Assembly: GCA_022573605.1 (NCBI GenBank)
Contig: JACZTQ010000181.1
Span: forward strand, 1-6,721
DNA length: 6,721 nt
From: Pseudomonadota bacterium
GTDB lineage: Bacteria > Pseudomonadota > Alphaproteobacteria > Rhodobacterales > Rhodobacteraceae
Direction: 5' to 3'
A program made the position numbers and the translations under genes. The stretch's first letter is position 1. Each line of letters starts with the position of its first letter. Positions 1-5,946 of the stretch are shown one piece after another. The notes beneath the pieces were generated by a model. The model ran no database searches, had not been told where the DNA came from, and was given only the letters and a program-made list of their open reading frames with translations.

Positions 1-130
1 ACTCCGGGCGCCACACATCGCACGCGATCGCAACCCCCACCATCACCCAGATCCCAGGCAGCATCGCCAGGGTCATCGCGACGCCCACCAGGCACGCGAG
101 AACCACAACCAGCCCCAGGACGAGTTCCAT
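1..130 (-). CDS. N-terminus of a small membrane protein (possibly DUF456-like), partial
   Basis: An ATG at 130 on the reverse strand opens 43 codons that run off the left edge of the window without a stop. Nearly the whole visible peptide is hydrophobic: residues 2-19 (ELVLGLVVVLACLVGVAM) form one membrane-spanning segment, followed by MTLAMLPGIW (19-28), then a second hydrophobic stretch (VMVGVAIACDVW, 29-40). A first helix followed by a Leu/Pro-Gly-x-Trp turn resembles the start of DUF456-type membrane proteins, but this is recognition from a short fragment only. It has the same orientation as the DUF6624-like fragment behind it, 49 bases away, so the two could have been one transcription unit. 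No strong ribosome binding site is visible (GGGCC just before the ATG). Function unknown; a chance hydrophobic reading frame is the main alternative. Confidence 0.42.
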   Translation of the reverse strand, partial: MELVLGLVVVLACLVGVAMTLAMLPGIWVMVGVAIACDVWRPE

Positions 131-141
131 GGCCCATTGTT

Positions 142-158
142 GGGACCACAGAGGTCCC
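142..158. repeat. Short perfect inverted repeat between the two reverse-strand genes
   Basis: GGGACC (142-147) and GGTCCC (153-158) are exact reverse complements around a 5-base loop, and two G-U pairs could extend the stem in the plus-strand RNA. It lies between the stop of the DUF6624-like fragment (180) and the start of the next reverse-strand gene (130), where an intergenic terminator could sit. No T-run follows on either strand, so intrinsic termination is only a possibility. Confidence 0.35.
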
Positions 159-179
159 GGTTACCTCGCCGGCCCCGGT

Positions 180-449
180 TTATTTGTTCTCACCGCCAAA
201 CCGGCCATACACCACGCCAAACATGGCTCGGTACTCAGCGAGGCTTGACAAGCCCATCTCCGCCCGCCGGGCGTCAACGTTCTCCGGATCCTCTATCGTC
301 AGCGGGTTCCACTCGCCCGAGTCATCCTGCTCGAACTGGGTCCCGTACAGTTGAGGCCGCCCCTGAGCGACGCGGACTCTATCAACAAGGAGCGCCAAAT
401 CTGAGAGGCTCGCCTCACCGCGCCGCGCCGCCTCACCGGCAATGAGACA
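180..449 (-). pseudogene. C-terminal fragment of a DUF6624-like protein, 5' end lost
   Basis: Reading the reverse strand down to the TAA at 180-182 gives about 89 residues that look like a genuine protein end. The segments RRGEASLSDLALLVDRV, GRPQLYGTQFEQDD and NPLTIEDPENVDARRAEMGL match my memory of the DUF6624 family: an aspartate-rich helix, then 'QLYGTQ', then 'IEDPENVDxRR', near the C-terminus. The function of that family is not established. Upstream of about 449-465 the frame stays open but reads antisense to moeA and no longer looks like DUF6624, so the start and N-terminal half are missing. GC here is about 60%, below the downstream genes. The fragment is followed on the same strand by the small membrane protein at 130. 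Whether it was broken by rearrangement in the genome or joined artificially during assembly cannot be decided from the sequence. Confidence 0.6.
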
Positions 450-465
450 GCCCTTCTGGCGGCGA
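440..465. other. Junction where a DUF6624-like gene and moeA are both truncated
   Basis: DUF6624-like homology on the reverse strand fades at about 449-465, and MoeA-like homology on the plus strand begins at about 450-465. Both genes therefore lose their 5' halves at one point. The moeA frame is open back to a TGA at 402-404, but the roughly 20 codons between have no ATG or GTG start. GC rises from about 60% on the left to above 75% on the right. No inverted repeats of an insertion sequence, no target-site duplication and no tRNA end are visible, so illegitimate recombination or a chimeric contig join are the simplest readings. Confidence 0.6.
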
Positions 466-1181
466 TGAACGTGCCCCGGCTCACCGTGCGGCGCCGCCCG
501 GTGGTGGCGCTGATCCCGACCGGCGACGAGCTGGTCGCACCGGGCCAGACCCCGGGCCCGGACCAGATCGTCTCGTCGAACGACATCGGCCTGGCCGCGT
601 TGCTGGCGGCGGCGGGTGCGCAGCCGCTGTTCTGCCCGATCGCGCGCGACAACCGCGCCAGCCTGCTGGCGGCGCTGGAGGCGGCGCGGGGTGCGGATTT
701 CGTCGTCACGCTCGGCGGCGCCTCGCTCGGCGATCACGACCTGGTGGCCGAGGTCTTCGGCGACGCCGGGCTGGCGCTCGATTTCTACCAGGTCGCGATG
801 CGGCCGGGCAAACCGCTGATGGCGGGCAGACTCGCCCATCAGGTGATGCTGGGGCTGCCCGGCAACCCGGTCTCGACCATGGTCTGCGGCGAGGTCTTCC
901 TGCGCCCCGCCATCGACGCCGCACTTGGCCTGCCGGCCGGCCCGCGCGCCCTGCGCCCGGCCTTCCTCGACCACGACCTGCCCGCCAACGGCCCGCGCGA
1001 GCACTACATGCGCGCCACCGTCAGCCCTGCGGCCGACGGCCTGATGCGCTGCGCGGTGGCCGAAAACCAGGACTCGAGCCTGCTCGCCACCCTGGCCCGC
1101 GCCAACGCCCTGGCGGTCCGCCCGCCCCATGCCGCGGCGGCGAAGGCGGGCGGCGCGGTGTCCTATATCCCCCTCGGCTGA
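465..1181 (+). pseudogene. moeA: Molybdopterin molybdenumtransferase MoeA, N-terminal half missing
   Basis: MoeA inserts molybdate into adenylylated molybdopterin in the last step of molybdenum cofactor synthesis, in the cytoplasm. The 238 residues from the ATG at 465 cover domains III and IV only. Visible are TGDE (19-22), the MoaB/Mog-type motif GGASLGDHD (84-92), RPGKP (113-117) and GLPGNPVS (130-137) in the molybdopterin-binding domain, then a C-terminal beta domain (about 160-238) with the NQDSS stretch (201-205). Full-length MoeA has about 400 residues, so domains I and II are absent; they form much of the dimer and complete the active site, so the product is probably inactive. The residues just before the ATG (ALLAA) still resemble MoeA, so homology starts near 450. 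No ribosome binding site precedes the ATG. It lies 104 bases before the lexA start, the usual alphaproteobacterial order. If the junction is an assembly artefact, the real gene is intact elsewhere. Confidence 0.85.
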
Positions 1182-1191
1182 TCCCCACTTG

Positions 1192-1207
1192 TTCCGGAAA
1201 TATTTCC
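1192..1207. repeat. Overlapping perfect palindromes upstream of the lexA promoter
   Basis: TTCCGGAA (1192-1199) and GGAAATATTTCC (1196-1207) are both perfect palindromes sharing four bases. They lie between the moeA stop and the lexA -35 box and are AT-rich compared with the flanking genes. They could be a transcription-factor site acting on lexA or a short moeA 3' structure; no family is recognised. Confidence 0.4.
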
Positions 1208-1214
1208 CCGGCTG

Positions 1215-1243
1215 TTGACACAAAGGGGGAACCTTTATAGAAC
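1215..1243 (+). promoter_or_regulatory. lexA promoter (sigma70-type)
   Basis: A perfect -35 hexamer TTGACA is at 1215-1220. Candidate -10 elements are TATAGA at 1236-1241 (15-base spacer) or TAGAAC at 1238-1243 (17-base spacer), each matching four of six consensus positions. The predicted start near 1250 leaves a leader of about 35 bases before the lexA ATG. The -10 region is embedded in the LexA operator, as expected for an autoregulated gene. Confidence 0.7.
1229..1243 (+). promoter_or_regulatory. LexA operator (alphaproteobacterial SOS box)
   Basis: GAAC at 1229-1232, seven bases, then GAAC at 1240-1243. On the opposite strand this is GTTC-N7-GTTC, the direct-repeat SOS box known for alphaproteobacterial LexA. 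It covers the spacer and -10 region of the lexA promoter, so bound LexA would block RNA polymerase; lexA is then induced when LexA cleaves itself after DNA damage. Confidence 0.85.
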
Positions 1244-1272
1244 ATCATCCAAGATGTAGTGGGAGTCCAGCC

Positions 1273-1277
1273 GGAGG
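1273..1277 (+). promoter_or_regulatory. lexA ribosome binding site
   Basis: GGAGG lies eight bases before the ATG at 1286. This settles the start: an upstream in-frame GTG at 1259 would add nine residues not found in LexA proteins, which begin MLTRKQ. Confidence 0.8.
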
Positions 1278-1285
1278 CGGCCGCG

Positions 1286-2041
1286 ATGCTGACCAGAAAA
1301 CAATACGACCTGCTGATGTTCATCCACAAGCGGGTGCGGCGCGACGGCGTCTCGCCCTCGTTCGACGAGATGAAGGAGGCGCTCGACCTGCGCTCGAAGT
1401 CCGGCATCCACCGGCTGGTCACGGCGCTCGAGGAGCGCGGCTTCATCCGCCGCCTCGCCCACCGCGCCCGCGCCGTCGAGATCATCCGCCTGCCGGAGAA
1501 TGTCGAGGACACGCGGCCCAACCGGGGCGGCTTCCGCCCCTCGGTGATCGAGGGCGACCTGGGGCGCGGCGCGGACCCCTTCGGGCGGACCTCGGTCCAG
1601 CTCGGCATGGAGCGAATCGGGCAGGCCCCCGATGCGGCCCCCGACGCGACCCCAAATGCCACCGACGTGCCGCTGATCGGGCGGATCGCCGCCGGGGCGC
1701 CGATCGAGGCGCTGGAACACGGCCCGAGCCACCTCGGCGTGCCCTCGACCATGCTGTCCGCCTCGGGCGAGCACTACGCGCTCGAGGTCAAGGGCGACAG
1801 CATGATCGAGGCCGGCATTTTCGAGGGCGACATCGTGGTGGTGCGGCGCCAGGACGCCGCCGACAACGGCGACATCGTGGTGGCCCTGATCGACGATCAC
1901 GAGGCGACCCTGAAGCGGCTGCGCCACAAGGGCGGCGCGATCGCGCTGGAGGCCGCCAACCCGGCCTACGGCACCCGGCTCTACCGCGCCGACCAGGTCC
2001 AGATCCAGGGCAAGATGGTCGGCCTGATCCGCACCTACTGA
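1286..2041 (+). CDS. lexA: SOS response repressor and autopeptidase LexA
   Basis: LexA represses DNA-damage genes as a dimer; RecA filaments on single-stranded DNA trigger its self-cleavage. The 251-residue product has an N-terminal winged helix-turn-helix (about 1-68), starting with MLTRKQYDLLMFI and containing PSFDEMKEALDLRSKSGIHR, which binds the operator. A Pro/Asp/Ala-rich linker follows (about 70-127), including FRPSVIEGD, common in alphaproteobacterial LexA. The C-terminal S24 peptidase domain (about 128-251) carries the cleavage bond Ala136-Gly137 (in GRIAAGAPIEA), the nucleophile Ser172 (KGDSMIEAGI) and the general base Lys210 (EATLKRL). All key residues are present, so the protein should be functional. 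Length is normal for the alphaproteobacterial form. It has its own promoter and operator, lies behind moeA and converges with comEC. The ATG is supported by GGAGG eight bases upstream. Confidence 0.97.
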   Translation: MLTRKQYDLLMFIHKRVRRDGVSPSFDEMKEALDLRSKSGIHRLVTALEERGFIRRLAHRARAVEIIRLPENVEDTRPNRGGFRPSVIEGDLGRGADPFGRTSVQLGMERIGQAPDAAPDATPNATDVPLIGRIAAGAPIEALEHGPSHLGVPSTMLSASGEHYALEVKGDSMIEAGIFEGDIVVVRRQDAADNGDIVVALIDDHEATLKRLRHKGGAIALEAANPAYGTRLYRADQVQIQGKMVGLIRTY

Positions 2042-2057
2042 GCGCCCCGTTTCGCAC

Positions 2058-2086
2058 CGAGGTCCCGGCCTTGCGCCGGGACCTCG
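2058..2086. terminator. Strong hairpin after lexA, possible bidirectional terminator
   Basis: A perfect 12-bp GC-rich stem (2058-2069 with 2075-2086, arms beginning CGAGGTCCCGGC) encloses the five-base loop CTTGC. It starts 17 bases after the lexA stop and lies between convergent genes, where a terminator is expected. No T-run follows on either strand, so it would act as a U-less terminator or as a 3'-end stabiliser. Confidence 0.6.
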
Positions 2087-2105
2087 ACCCGCTGCGCCCA
2101 GCGCC

Positions 2106-2170
2106 GTAGGGCGGAACTTGTTCCGCCATTCCCCCGGCCCGCCGCCACGGCGCATCGAGATGCGCCCTAC
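2106..2170. repeat. Nested palindromic extragenic element (REP-like)
   Basis: Three perfect complementarities are nested here. The outer arms GTAGGGCG (2106-2113) and CGCCCTAC (2163-2170) enclose a left palindrome GGCGGAAC-TT-GTTCCGCC (2110-2127) and a right palindrome GGCGCATC-GA-GATGCGCC (2149-2166). The single strand can fold as one long stem or as two hairpins. This TAGGGCG...CGCCCTA design recalls short repeats scattered between genes in many proteobacteria, usually starting GTAGGG. Only one copy is in the window. Its right end overlaps the comEC stop codon. Confidence 0.6.
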
Positions 2171-4336
2171 CCCCCGCCCCGGCTCCACAACCGCCGCCGG
2201 GTCCGGTCGCGGGCCGGGACCAGCCGCAGCCCGTCGCCCTCGACAATCACCGCCACGGCACCAAGGCGCGCCAGCGCCGCCCGGCCGAGATAGCGGCACG
2301 GACCGTCGTGGACGGGCCCGTAGCGCATCACCAGGAGGGTGCGCGCCCGGCACAGGGTCTCGATGCGGCCCGGCGGGATCTTGCGCCCATGCACCACCTC
2401 GAGGCGCCAACCGTTCGACAGCACCGCCGAGGACCAGCCCTTGCCCCGGGTCAAGCCGGGGCGCGCCGCCGCTTCCCGCTGCGTCGCACCGTCGCCGTCG
2501 CGCCTGAGCCAGGTCCGGGCGGCGAAGGATTGCGCCCGCCGGTGATCGAGCGCCCTTCCCTCGGGCCCCAGCACGCCGACCAGCCGCCCGCCGGGCGCGA
2601 TCAGCACCTCCGGGCGCGGCGCCGGCGCCGCCCACAGCACCAGCGCCGCGGCGATGCCGACCAGCCCGGCCAGCCGCCAGCGCCCGCGCCACAGGAACAG
2701 CCACAGCCCGCCCAGCGAGATCAGCGGCAGCACCGCCGCCGGCGCCACCGGCACCGGGCGCGCGGCGCCGGGCAAGCCCGCAACCCAGTGGGCGACGTCG
2801 AGCACCCAATCGATCCCCTCTCCCATCAGCCACAGGGCGGGCGCCTCCAGACCGAGCGGCGCCAGCACCCCGGCGGCGATGGCGGCGGGCGCGATCATCA
2901 ACCCCATCGCCGGCACCGCCGCCAGGTTGGCGAGCAGGCCATAGGGCGTCACCCGGTTGAAATGATAGGCGGCATAGGGCGTGGTCGCGCTCCCGGCGAC
3001 GATGGTGGTGAAGATCAGCCCGAAAAGGTAGAGCCCGGCGAGCCGCAGCATCCGCCCCCGGCGCCCGGCGCGGCGCCGTCGCCCGCCCGCCTGCTCGGCC
3101 GCCGCCCAACGCGCCTGACGCCGGCGGCGCACCTCCTCGTAGCCCGCCACCAGGGCGGCGGTGGCGGCAAAACTCATCTGGAAGCCCACGTCCATCAGGC
3201 TGACCGGGCGGATCGCCAGCACCACCACCGCCGCCAGCGCCAGCCCGCGCAAGGTGATCGCCGGGCGGTCGAACAGCACCGCGGTGAAGGCCACCGCCAT
3301 CATCACGAAGGCGCGCTGGGTCGCCACCGTGGCGCCGGACAGCATCAGGTAGCCGAGCCCGGCAATCAGCGCCGCCACCGCCGCCGCCTTCTTGGCCGAG
3401 ACCCCCGACACCCCGCCAAACCCCGGCGGGCAACGCCGCCAGCAGCAGCCGGGCAACGCCGAACACCAGCCCGGTCAGCAGCCCCATGTGCAGCCCGGAG
3501 ATCGCCAGCAGATGGGCCAGGCTGGAGATCCGCAGCGCCTCGGCGTCGGCCTGGTCGATGTTGGAGCGGTCGCCGGCGATGATCGCCGCCGCGAAGCCGC
3601 CGCGCCGCCCCGGCAGCGCCCTCACCAGCGCGTCCGAGATCCGCGCCCGTTGGCCCGCCAGCCACAGGGCGAAGCGGTCCAGCGGGCCGGCGGGCGGCAT
3701 CGCTTCGAGCCTCAGCGCCGCGCCGCGGGCATAACCGACCGCTCCCAGCCCCTGGAAATAGGCCCGGAGCCGGAAGTCGAAGGCGCCGGGCTCGACCGGA
3801 TCGCCCGGCGGCTGCAACCGGGCGAAGACCCGGATCCGGGCGCCGGGGCGCGGCGCGCTGTCGCGCTCCGCCGCCAGCAGCGTGACGCGCACCCGCTCCG
3901 GCGTCTCGCGCGCATCGAGGCCGTAGATCACCACCCGGTCGAGCAGCACCCGGGGCGCGCCCGAGGCGGCCTTCGACAACACCCGCACCCGGCCCTCGAC
4001 GGTTTCCTGGATCGGGCCGGACAGCATCGGCGCCGGGGCCCGATGCGCCGACAGCAGGGCCAGCGAGAACCCGGCGCCGAAGGCCGAAAGCACCAGCGCC
4101 AGGGCCAGCGCCGCCAGCCCGGCGCGCCGCGCCGCACCGCCGGCCAGGGCCGCCAGCGGCAGCGCCGTCAGCGCGCACCAGAGCGGATCGGGCTCGCGCT
4201 CAAGCTCGAAGTAGAGCCAGATGCCGCAGCCCATCAGCACCGGCAGCCAGAGGATCGCGCGGCGCCCCTCGGTGGCCCAGGCCCGCTGCCAGCCGATCTC
4301 TCCCGGTGCCTTGTGCCTGACCTGTCGCTGCCCCAT
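2167..4336 (-). CDS. comEC: ComEC/Rec2-family DNA uptake channel, split by a frameshift
   Basis: ComEC is the inner-membrane channel that brings single-stranded DNA into the cell in natural transformation. Counting from the ATG at 4336: membrane segments at about 27-43 and 53-97; a soluble DUF4131-type beta domain (about 110-205); then the Competence domain with the family signature SSLAHLLAISGLHMGL (271-286). At codon 305 the frame shifts by one base, and the other frame continues the family pattern: LSGATVATQRAF (332-343), then VGFQMSFAAT and HFNRVTPYGLLANLAAVP, with further membrane helices. A C-terminal soluble domain follows, looking like the degenerate metallo-beta-lactamase end of alphaproteobacterial ComEC, and the gene stops with TAG at 2167-2169. 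Removing one base gives about 722 residues, a normal length. ATG 4348 would add four residues; neither start has a good ribosome site. Unrepaired, the first frame continues into missense sequence and the protein would be non-functional. A sequencing indel or a true mutation are both possible. Confidence 0.87.
3421..3424 (-). other. Frameshift site in comEC (G4 run on the coding strand)
   Basis: On the coding strand the text is CCC GCC GGGG TTT GGC. Frame one reads LPAG then leaves the family pattern; frame two resumes at TTT (3420) with FGGVSGVSAKK. Deleting one G of this run joins the halves seamlessly. Nearby G runs at 3411-3414 and 3402-3406 are alternative indel positions, because the residues between are poorly conserved. 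No slippery heptamer is obvious. Confidence 0.75.
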
Positions 4337-4398
4337 AAAGGCCGCCATAATTGTTGCGGGCACGTTCCCCCGCGCCCGCCCATAAGCGGCTCGCGCCG

Positions 4399-4413
4399 TT
4401 AACCAAGTGTTAA
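4399..4413. promoter_or_regulatory. CtrA-like box in the comEC-gltX divergent intergenic region
   Basis: TTAA (4399-4402), seven bases, TTAA (4410-4413), within TTAACCAAGTGTTAA. This equals the TTAA-N7-TTAA consensus of the alphaproteobacterial response regulator CtrA, and the left half (TTAACCA) matches its preferred half-site. It is 51-63 bases upstream of the comEC start candidates, a suitable promoter position for that gene, but only eight bases before the gltX ATG, where binding would obstruct gltX expression. A candidate -10 for comEC (TTATGG, reverse strand 4386-4381) lies downstream. The 73-base intergenic region (4349-4421) shows no clear sigma70 promoter for gltX. Confidence 0.45.
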
Positions 4414-4421
4414 GAGCAAAT

Positions 4422-5837
4422 ATGCCAGCAGACACCGTGATCACCCGTTTCGCCCCCTCGCCCACCGGCTTCCTCCATATCGGGGGGGCGCGTACCGCTC
4501 TGTTCAACTGGCTGTTCGCCCGCCACAACAAGGGGGAGTTCCTGCTCCGCATCGAGGACACCGACCGCGCCCGCTCGACCCCGGAGGCGACCGAGGCGAT
4601 CTTCGCCGGGTTGAAATGGCTCGGGCTGGACTGGGACGGCGAGGCGGTCAGCCAGTTCTCCCGCATCGCCCGCCATGGGGAAGTCGCGGCCGAGATGCTG
4701 GCCCGCGGCACCGCCTACAAATGCTTCGCCACCAGGGACGAGATCGACGCCTTCCGCACCGAGGCCCGGGCCGAGGGCCGCCCGCCGCTGTTCCTCAGCC
4801 CGTGGCGCGATGCCGACCCCTCGACCCACCCGCAAGGCGCCGAATTCACCATCCGGCTGAAGGCGCCCCGCGAAGGCAAGGTCGTGGTCGAGGACAAGGT
4901 CCAGGGCCGCGTCGAGTGGGACGCCTCCTCGCTCGACGACCTGATCCTGCTGCGCTCGGACGCCACCCCGACCTACATGCTGGCGGTGGTGGTCGACGAC
5001 CACGACATGGCCGTCAGCCACGTGATCCGCGGCGACGACCACCTGACCAACGCGGCCCGCCAGATCCTGATCTACCGCGCCATGGGCTGGCAGGCGCCGG
5101 TGTTTGCCCATATCCCGCTGATCCACGGCCCCGACGGCGCCAAGCTCTCCAAGCGCCACGGCGCGCTCGGCATCGAGGCCTACCGCGACCTGGGCTATCT
5201 GCCCGCGGCGCTGCGCAACTACTTGGCCCGGCTGGGCTGGAGCCACGGCGACGACGAGTTCTTCACCAGCGCCCAGGCGATCGAATGGTTCGGGCTCGAG
5301 CAGGTCGGCAAATCCGCCGCCCGGTTCGACTTCGCCAAGCTGGAGAATCTCAACGGCCGGCACATCCGCGCGACCCCGGACGGCGACCTGGTGACCGCGC
5401 TCGACGAGTTTATTGCAGCGCAACATAAGCCGCCGCTCGACGCCGCCCGCAAAGCGATGCTGACCCAGGCCATGCCGGGCCTGAAGGATCGCGCCAAAAC
5501 TCTCGTGGAACTAATTGATATATCTCACTATATCATATCTGAACGTCCCTTTCATCCAGAAGAAAAAGCCGCCAAACACCTCGCCGGCGACGCCCCTGCG
5601 ACGCTCGCGCGTTTGACCGTGCGCCTACAAAATGCTAGGCGATGGACCGCAGGATCGCTGGAGGAAAGTGTCCGCGCCTTCGCCGAGGAAGAGCAGATCA
5701 AACTCGGCCGGATTGCCCAACCGTTGCGCGTCGCCCTGACCGGGCGCACGGTCAGTCCGGGGGTGTTCGAGGTGATGGAAACGCTCGGCCGGGACGAGAC
5801 CCTGGCGCGCCTTGGCGACGTCGCCGCGGCGCCCTGA
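4422..5837 (+). CDS. gltX: Glutamate--tRNA ligase (class I)
   Basis: The enzyme charges tRNA(Glu) with glutamate using ATP in the cytoplasm; in many alphaproteobacteria a GluRS also charges tRNA(Gln), corrected later by GatCAB. The 471-residue protein has the Rossmann catalytic domain with the HIGH-class signature APSPTGFLHIGGAR (11-24), RIEDTDRAR (43-51), the glutamate and adenylate pocket around VVDDHDMAVSHVIRGDDH (190-207) and the KMSKS-class loop KLSKRHG (241-247). The anticodon-binding helical domain follows, with LRNYLARLGWSHGD (264-277) and the late motif GRTVSPGVFEVM (441-452) usual in alphaproteobacterial GltX. Length is normal and no key motif is missing. The ATG at 4422 is chosen because homology begins at once (TRFAPSPTG); an in-frame GTG at 4407 would add five residues. 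Its ribosome site is weak (AAGAG, five bases upstream). It diverges from comEC and precedes gltA by 109 bases. Codon use changes locally near residues 360-413. Confidence 0.97.
   Translation: MPADTVITRFAPSPTGFLHIGGARTALFNWLFARHNKGEFLLRIEDTDRARSTPEATEAIFAGLKWLGLDWDGEAVSQFSRIARHGEVAAEMLARGTAYKCFATRDEIDAFRTEARAEGRPPLFLSPWRDADPSTHPQGAEFTIRLKAPREGKVVVEDKVQGRVEWDASSLDDLILLRSDATPTYMLAVVVDDHDMAVSHVIRGDDHLTNAARQILIYRAMGWQAPVFAHIPLIHGPDGAKLSKRHGALGIEAYRDLGYLPAALRNYLARLGWSHGDDEFFTSAQAIEWFGLEQVGKSAARFDFAKLENLNGRHIRATPDGDLVTALDEFIAAQHKPPLDAARKAMLTQAMPGLKDRAKTLVELIDISHYIISERPFHPEEKAAKHLAGDAPATLARLTVRLQNARRWTAGSLEESVRAFAEEEQIKLGRIAQPLRVALTGRTVSPGVFEVMETLGRDETLARLGDVAAAP
5501..5570 (+). other. AT-rich, rare-codon patch inside gltX
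   Basis: These 70 bases are about 37% GC, inside a gene that is otherwise around 70%. They use codons that are rare in this window (CTA, ATT, ATA twice, TCT), and a weaker tail with CTA CAA AAT GCT AGG reaches about 5650. The protein reads through normally as GltX. A perfect 7-bp inverted repeat, TGATATA (5516-5522) and TATATCA (5529-5535), sits in the middle with a six-base loop. Confidence 0.7.
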
Positions 5838-5854
5838 CCGGTCGCGGCGGAGCT

Positions 5855-5894
5855 GCCGGAATATGCCGGAATTCGCCGGAATTCGCCGGAATAC
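5855..5894. repeat. Four tandem 10-bp repeats upstream of gltA
   Basis: Four head-to-tail copies of GCCGGAATNN (ending AT, TC, TC and AC) begin at 5855, 5865, 5875 and 5885. The 10-bp period is about one DNA helical turn. The array fills much of the 109-base gltX-gltA spacer, and its last copy merges into TACGAT (5892-5897), a possible -10 of a gltA promoter, though no good -35 is visible. Confidence 0.85.
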
Positions 5895-5933
5895 GATAGA
5901 GCGCGGCCCCCCGCGGCCCCCGCCAGAACAGCG

Positions 5934-5939
5934 AGAGGA
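5934..5939 (+). promoter_or_regulatory. gltA ribosome binding site
   Basis: AGAGGA lies seven bases before the ATG at 5947, good spacing for a Shine-Dalgarno sequence, and supports that start. Confidence 0.75.
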
Positions 5940-5946
5940 CACGCCC

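Noticed and set aside
440..465. Insertion sequence or integrase site causing the moeA truncation
   Set aside because: No terminal inverted repeats, target duplication, transposase or tRNA end could be found around the junction.
180..1223. Reverse-strand open frame extending the DUF6624-like fragment to 347 codons
   Set aside because: Only the last ~89 codons look like protein; the rest is antisense to moeA. Treated as a fragment, not a fusion.
2114..2123. GAAC-TT-GTTC inside the repeat as a possible second LexA operator
   Set aside because: The two-base spacing fits neither the alphaproteobacterial GTTC-N7-GTTC box nor the GAAC-N4-GTTC type of Gram-positives, and it lies between the 3' ends of genes.
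1235..3400. Reverse-strand frame running from the comEC N-terminal frame through the lexA antisense strand
   Set aside because: After the frameshift this frame leaves the ComEC pattern and becomes Gly/Arg/Ala-rich shadow sequence across comEC and lexA. Only the part above about 3424 is genuine.
2308..3582. Plus-strand frame of about 424 codons opposite comEC, rich in His/Gln/Arg
   Set aside because: It is the complement of comEC membrane-helix codons; low-complexity composition, no ribosome site and no domain.
4410..5426. Long open frame on the reverse strand opposite gltX (338 codons)
   Set aside because: It mirrors gltX in a very GC-rich gene, where stop codons are rare in antisense frames. 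Its translation is Gly/Ala/Val/Arg-rich with no recognisable domain.
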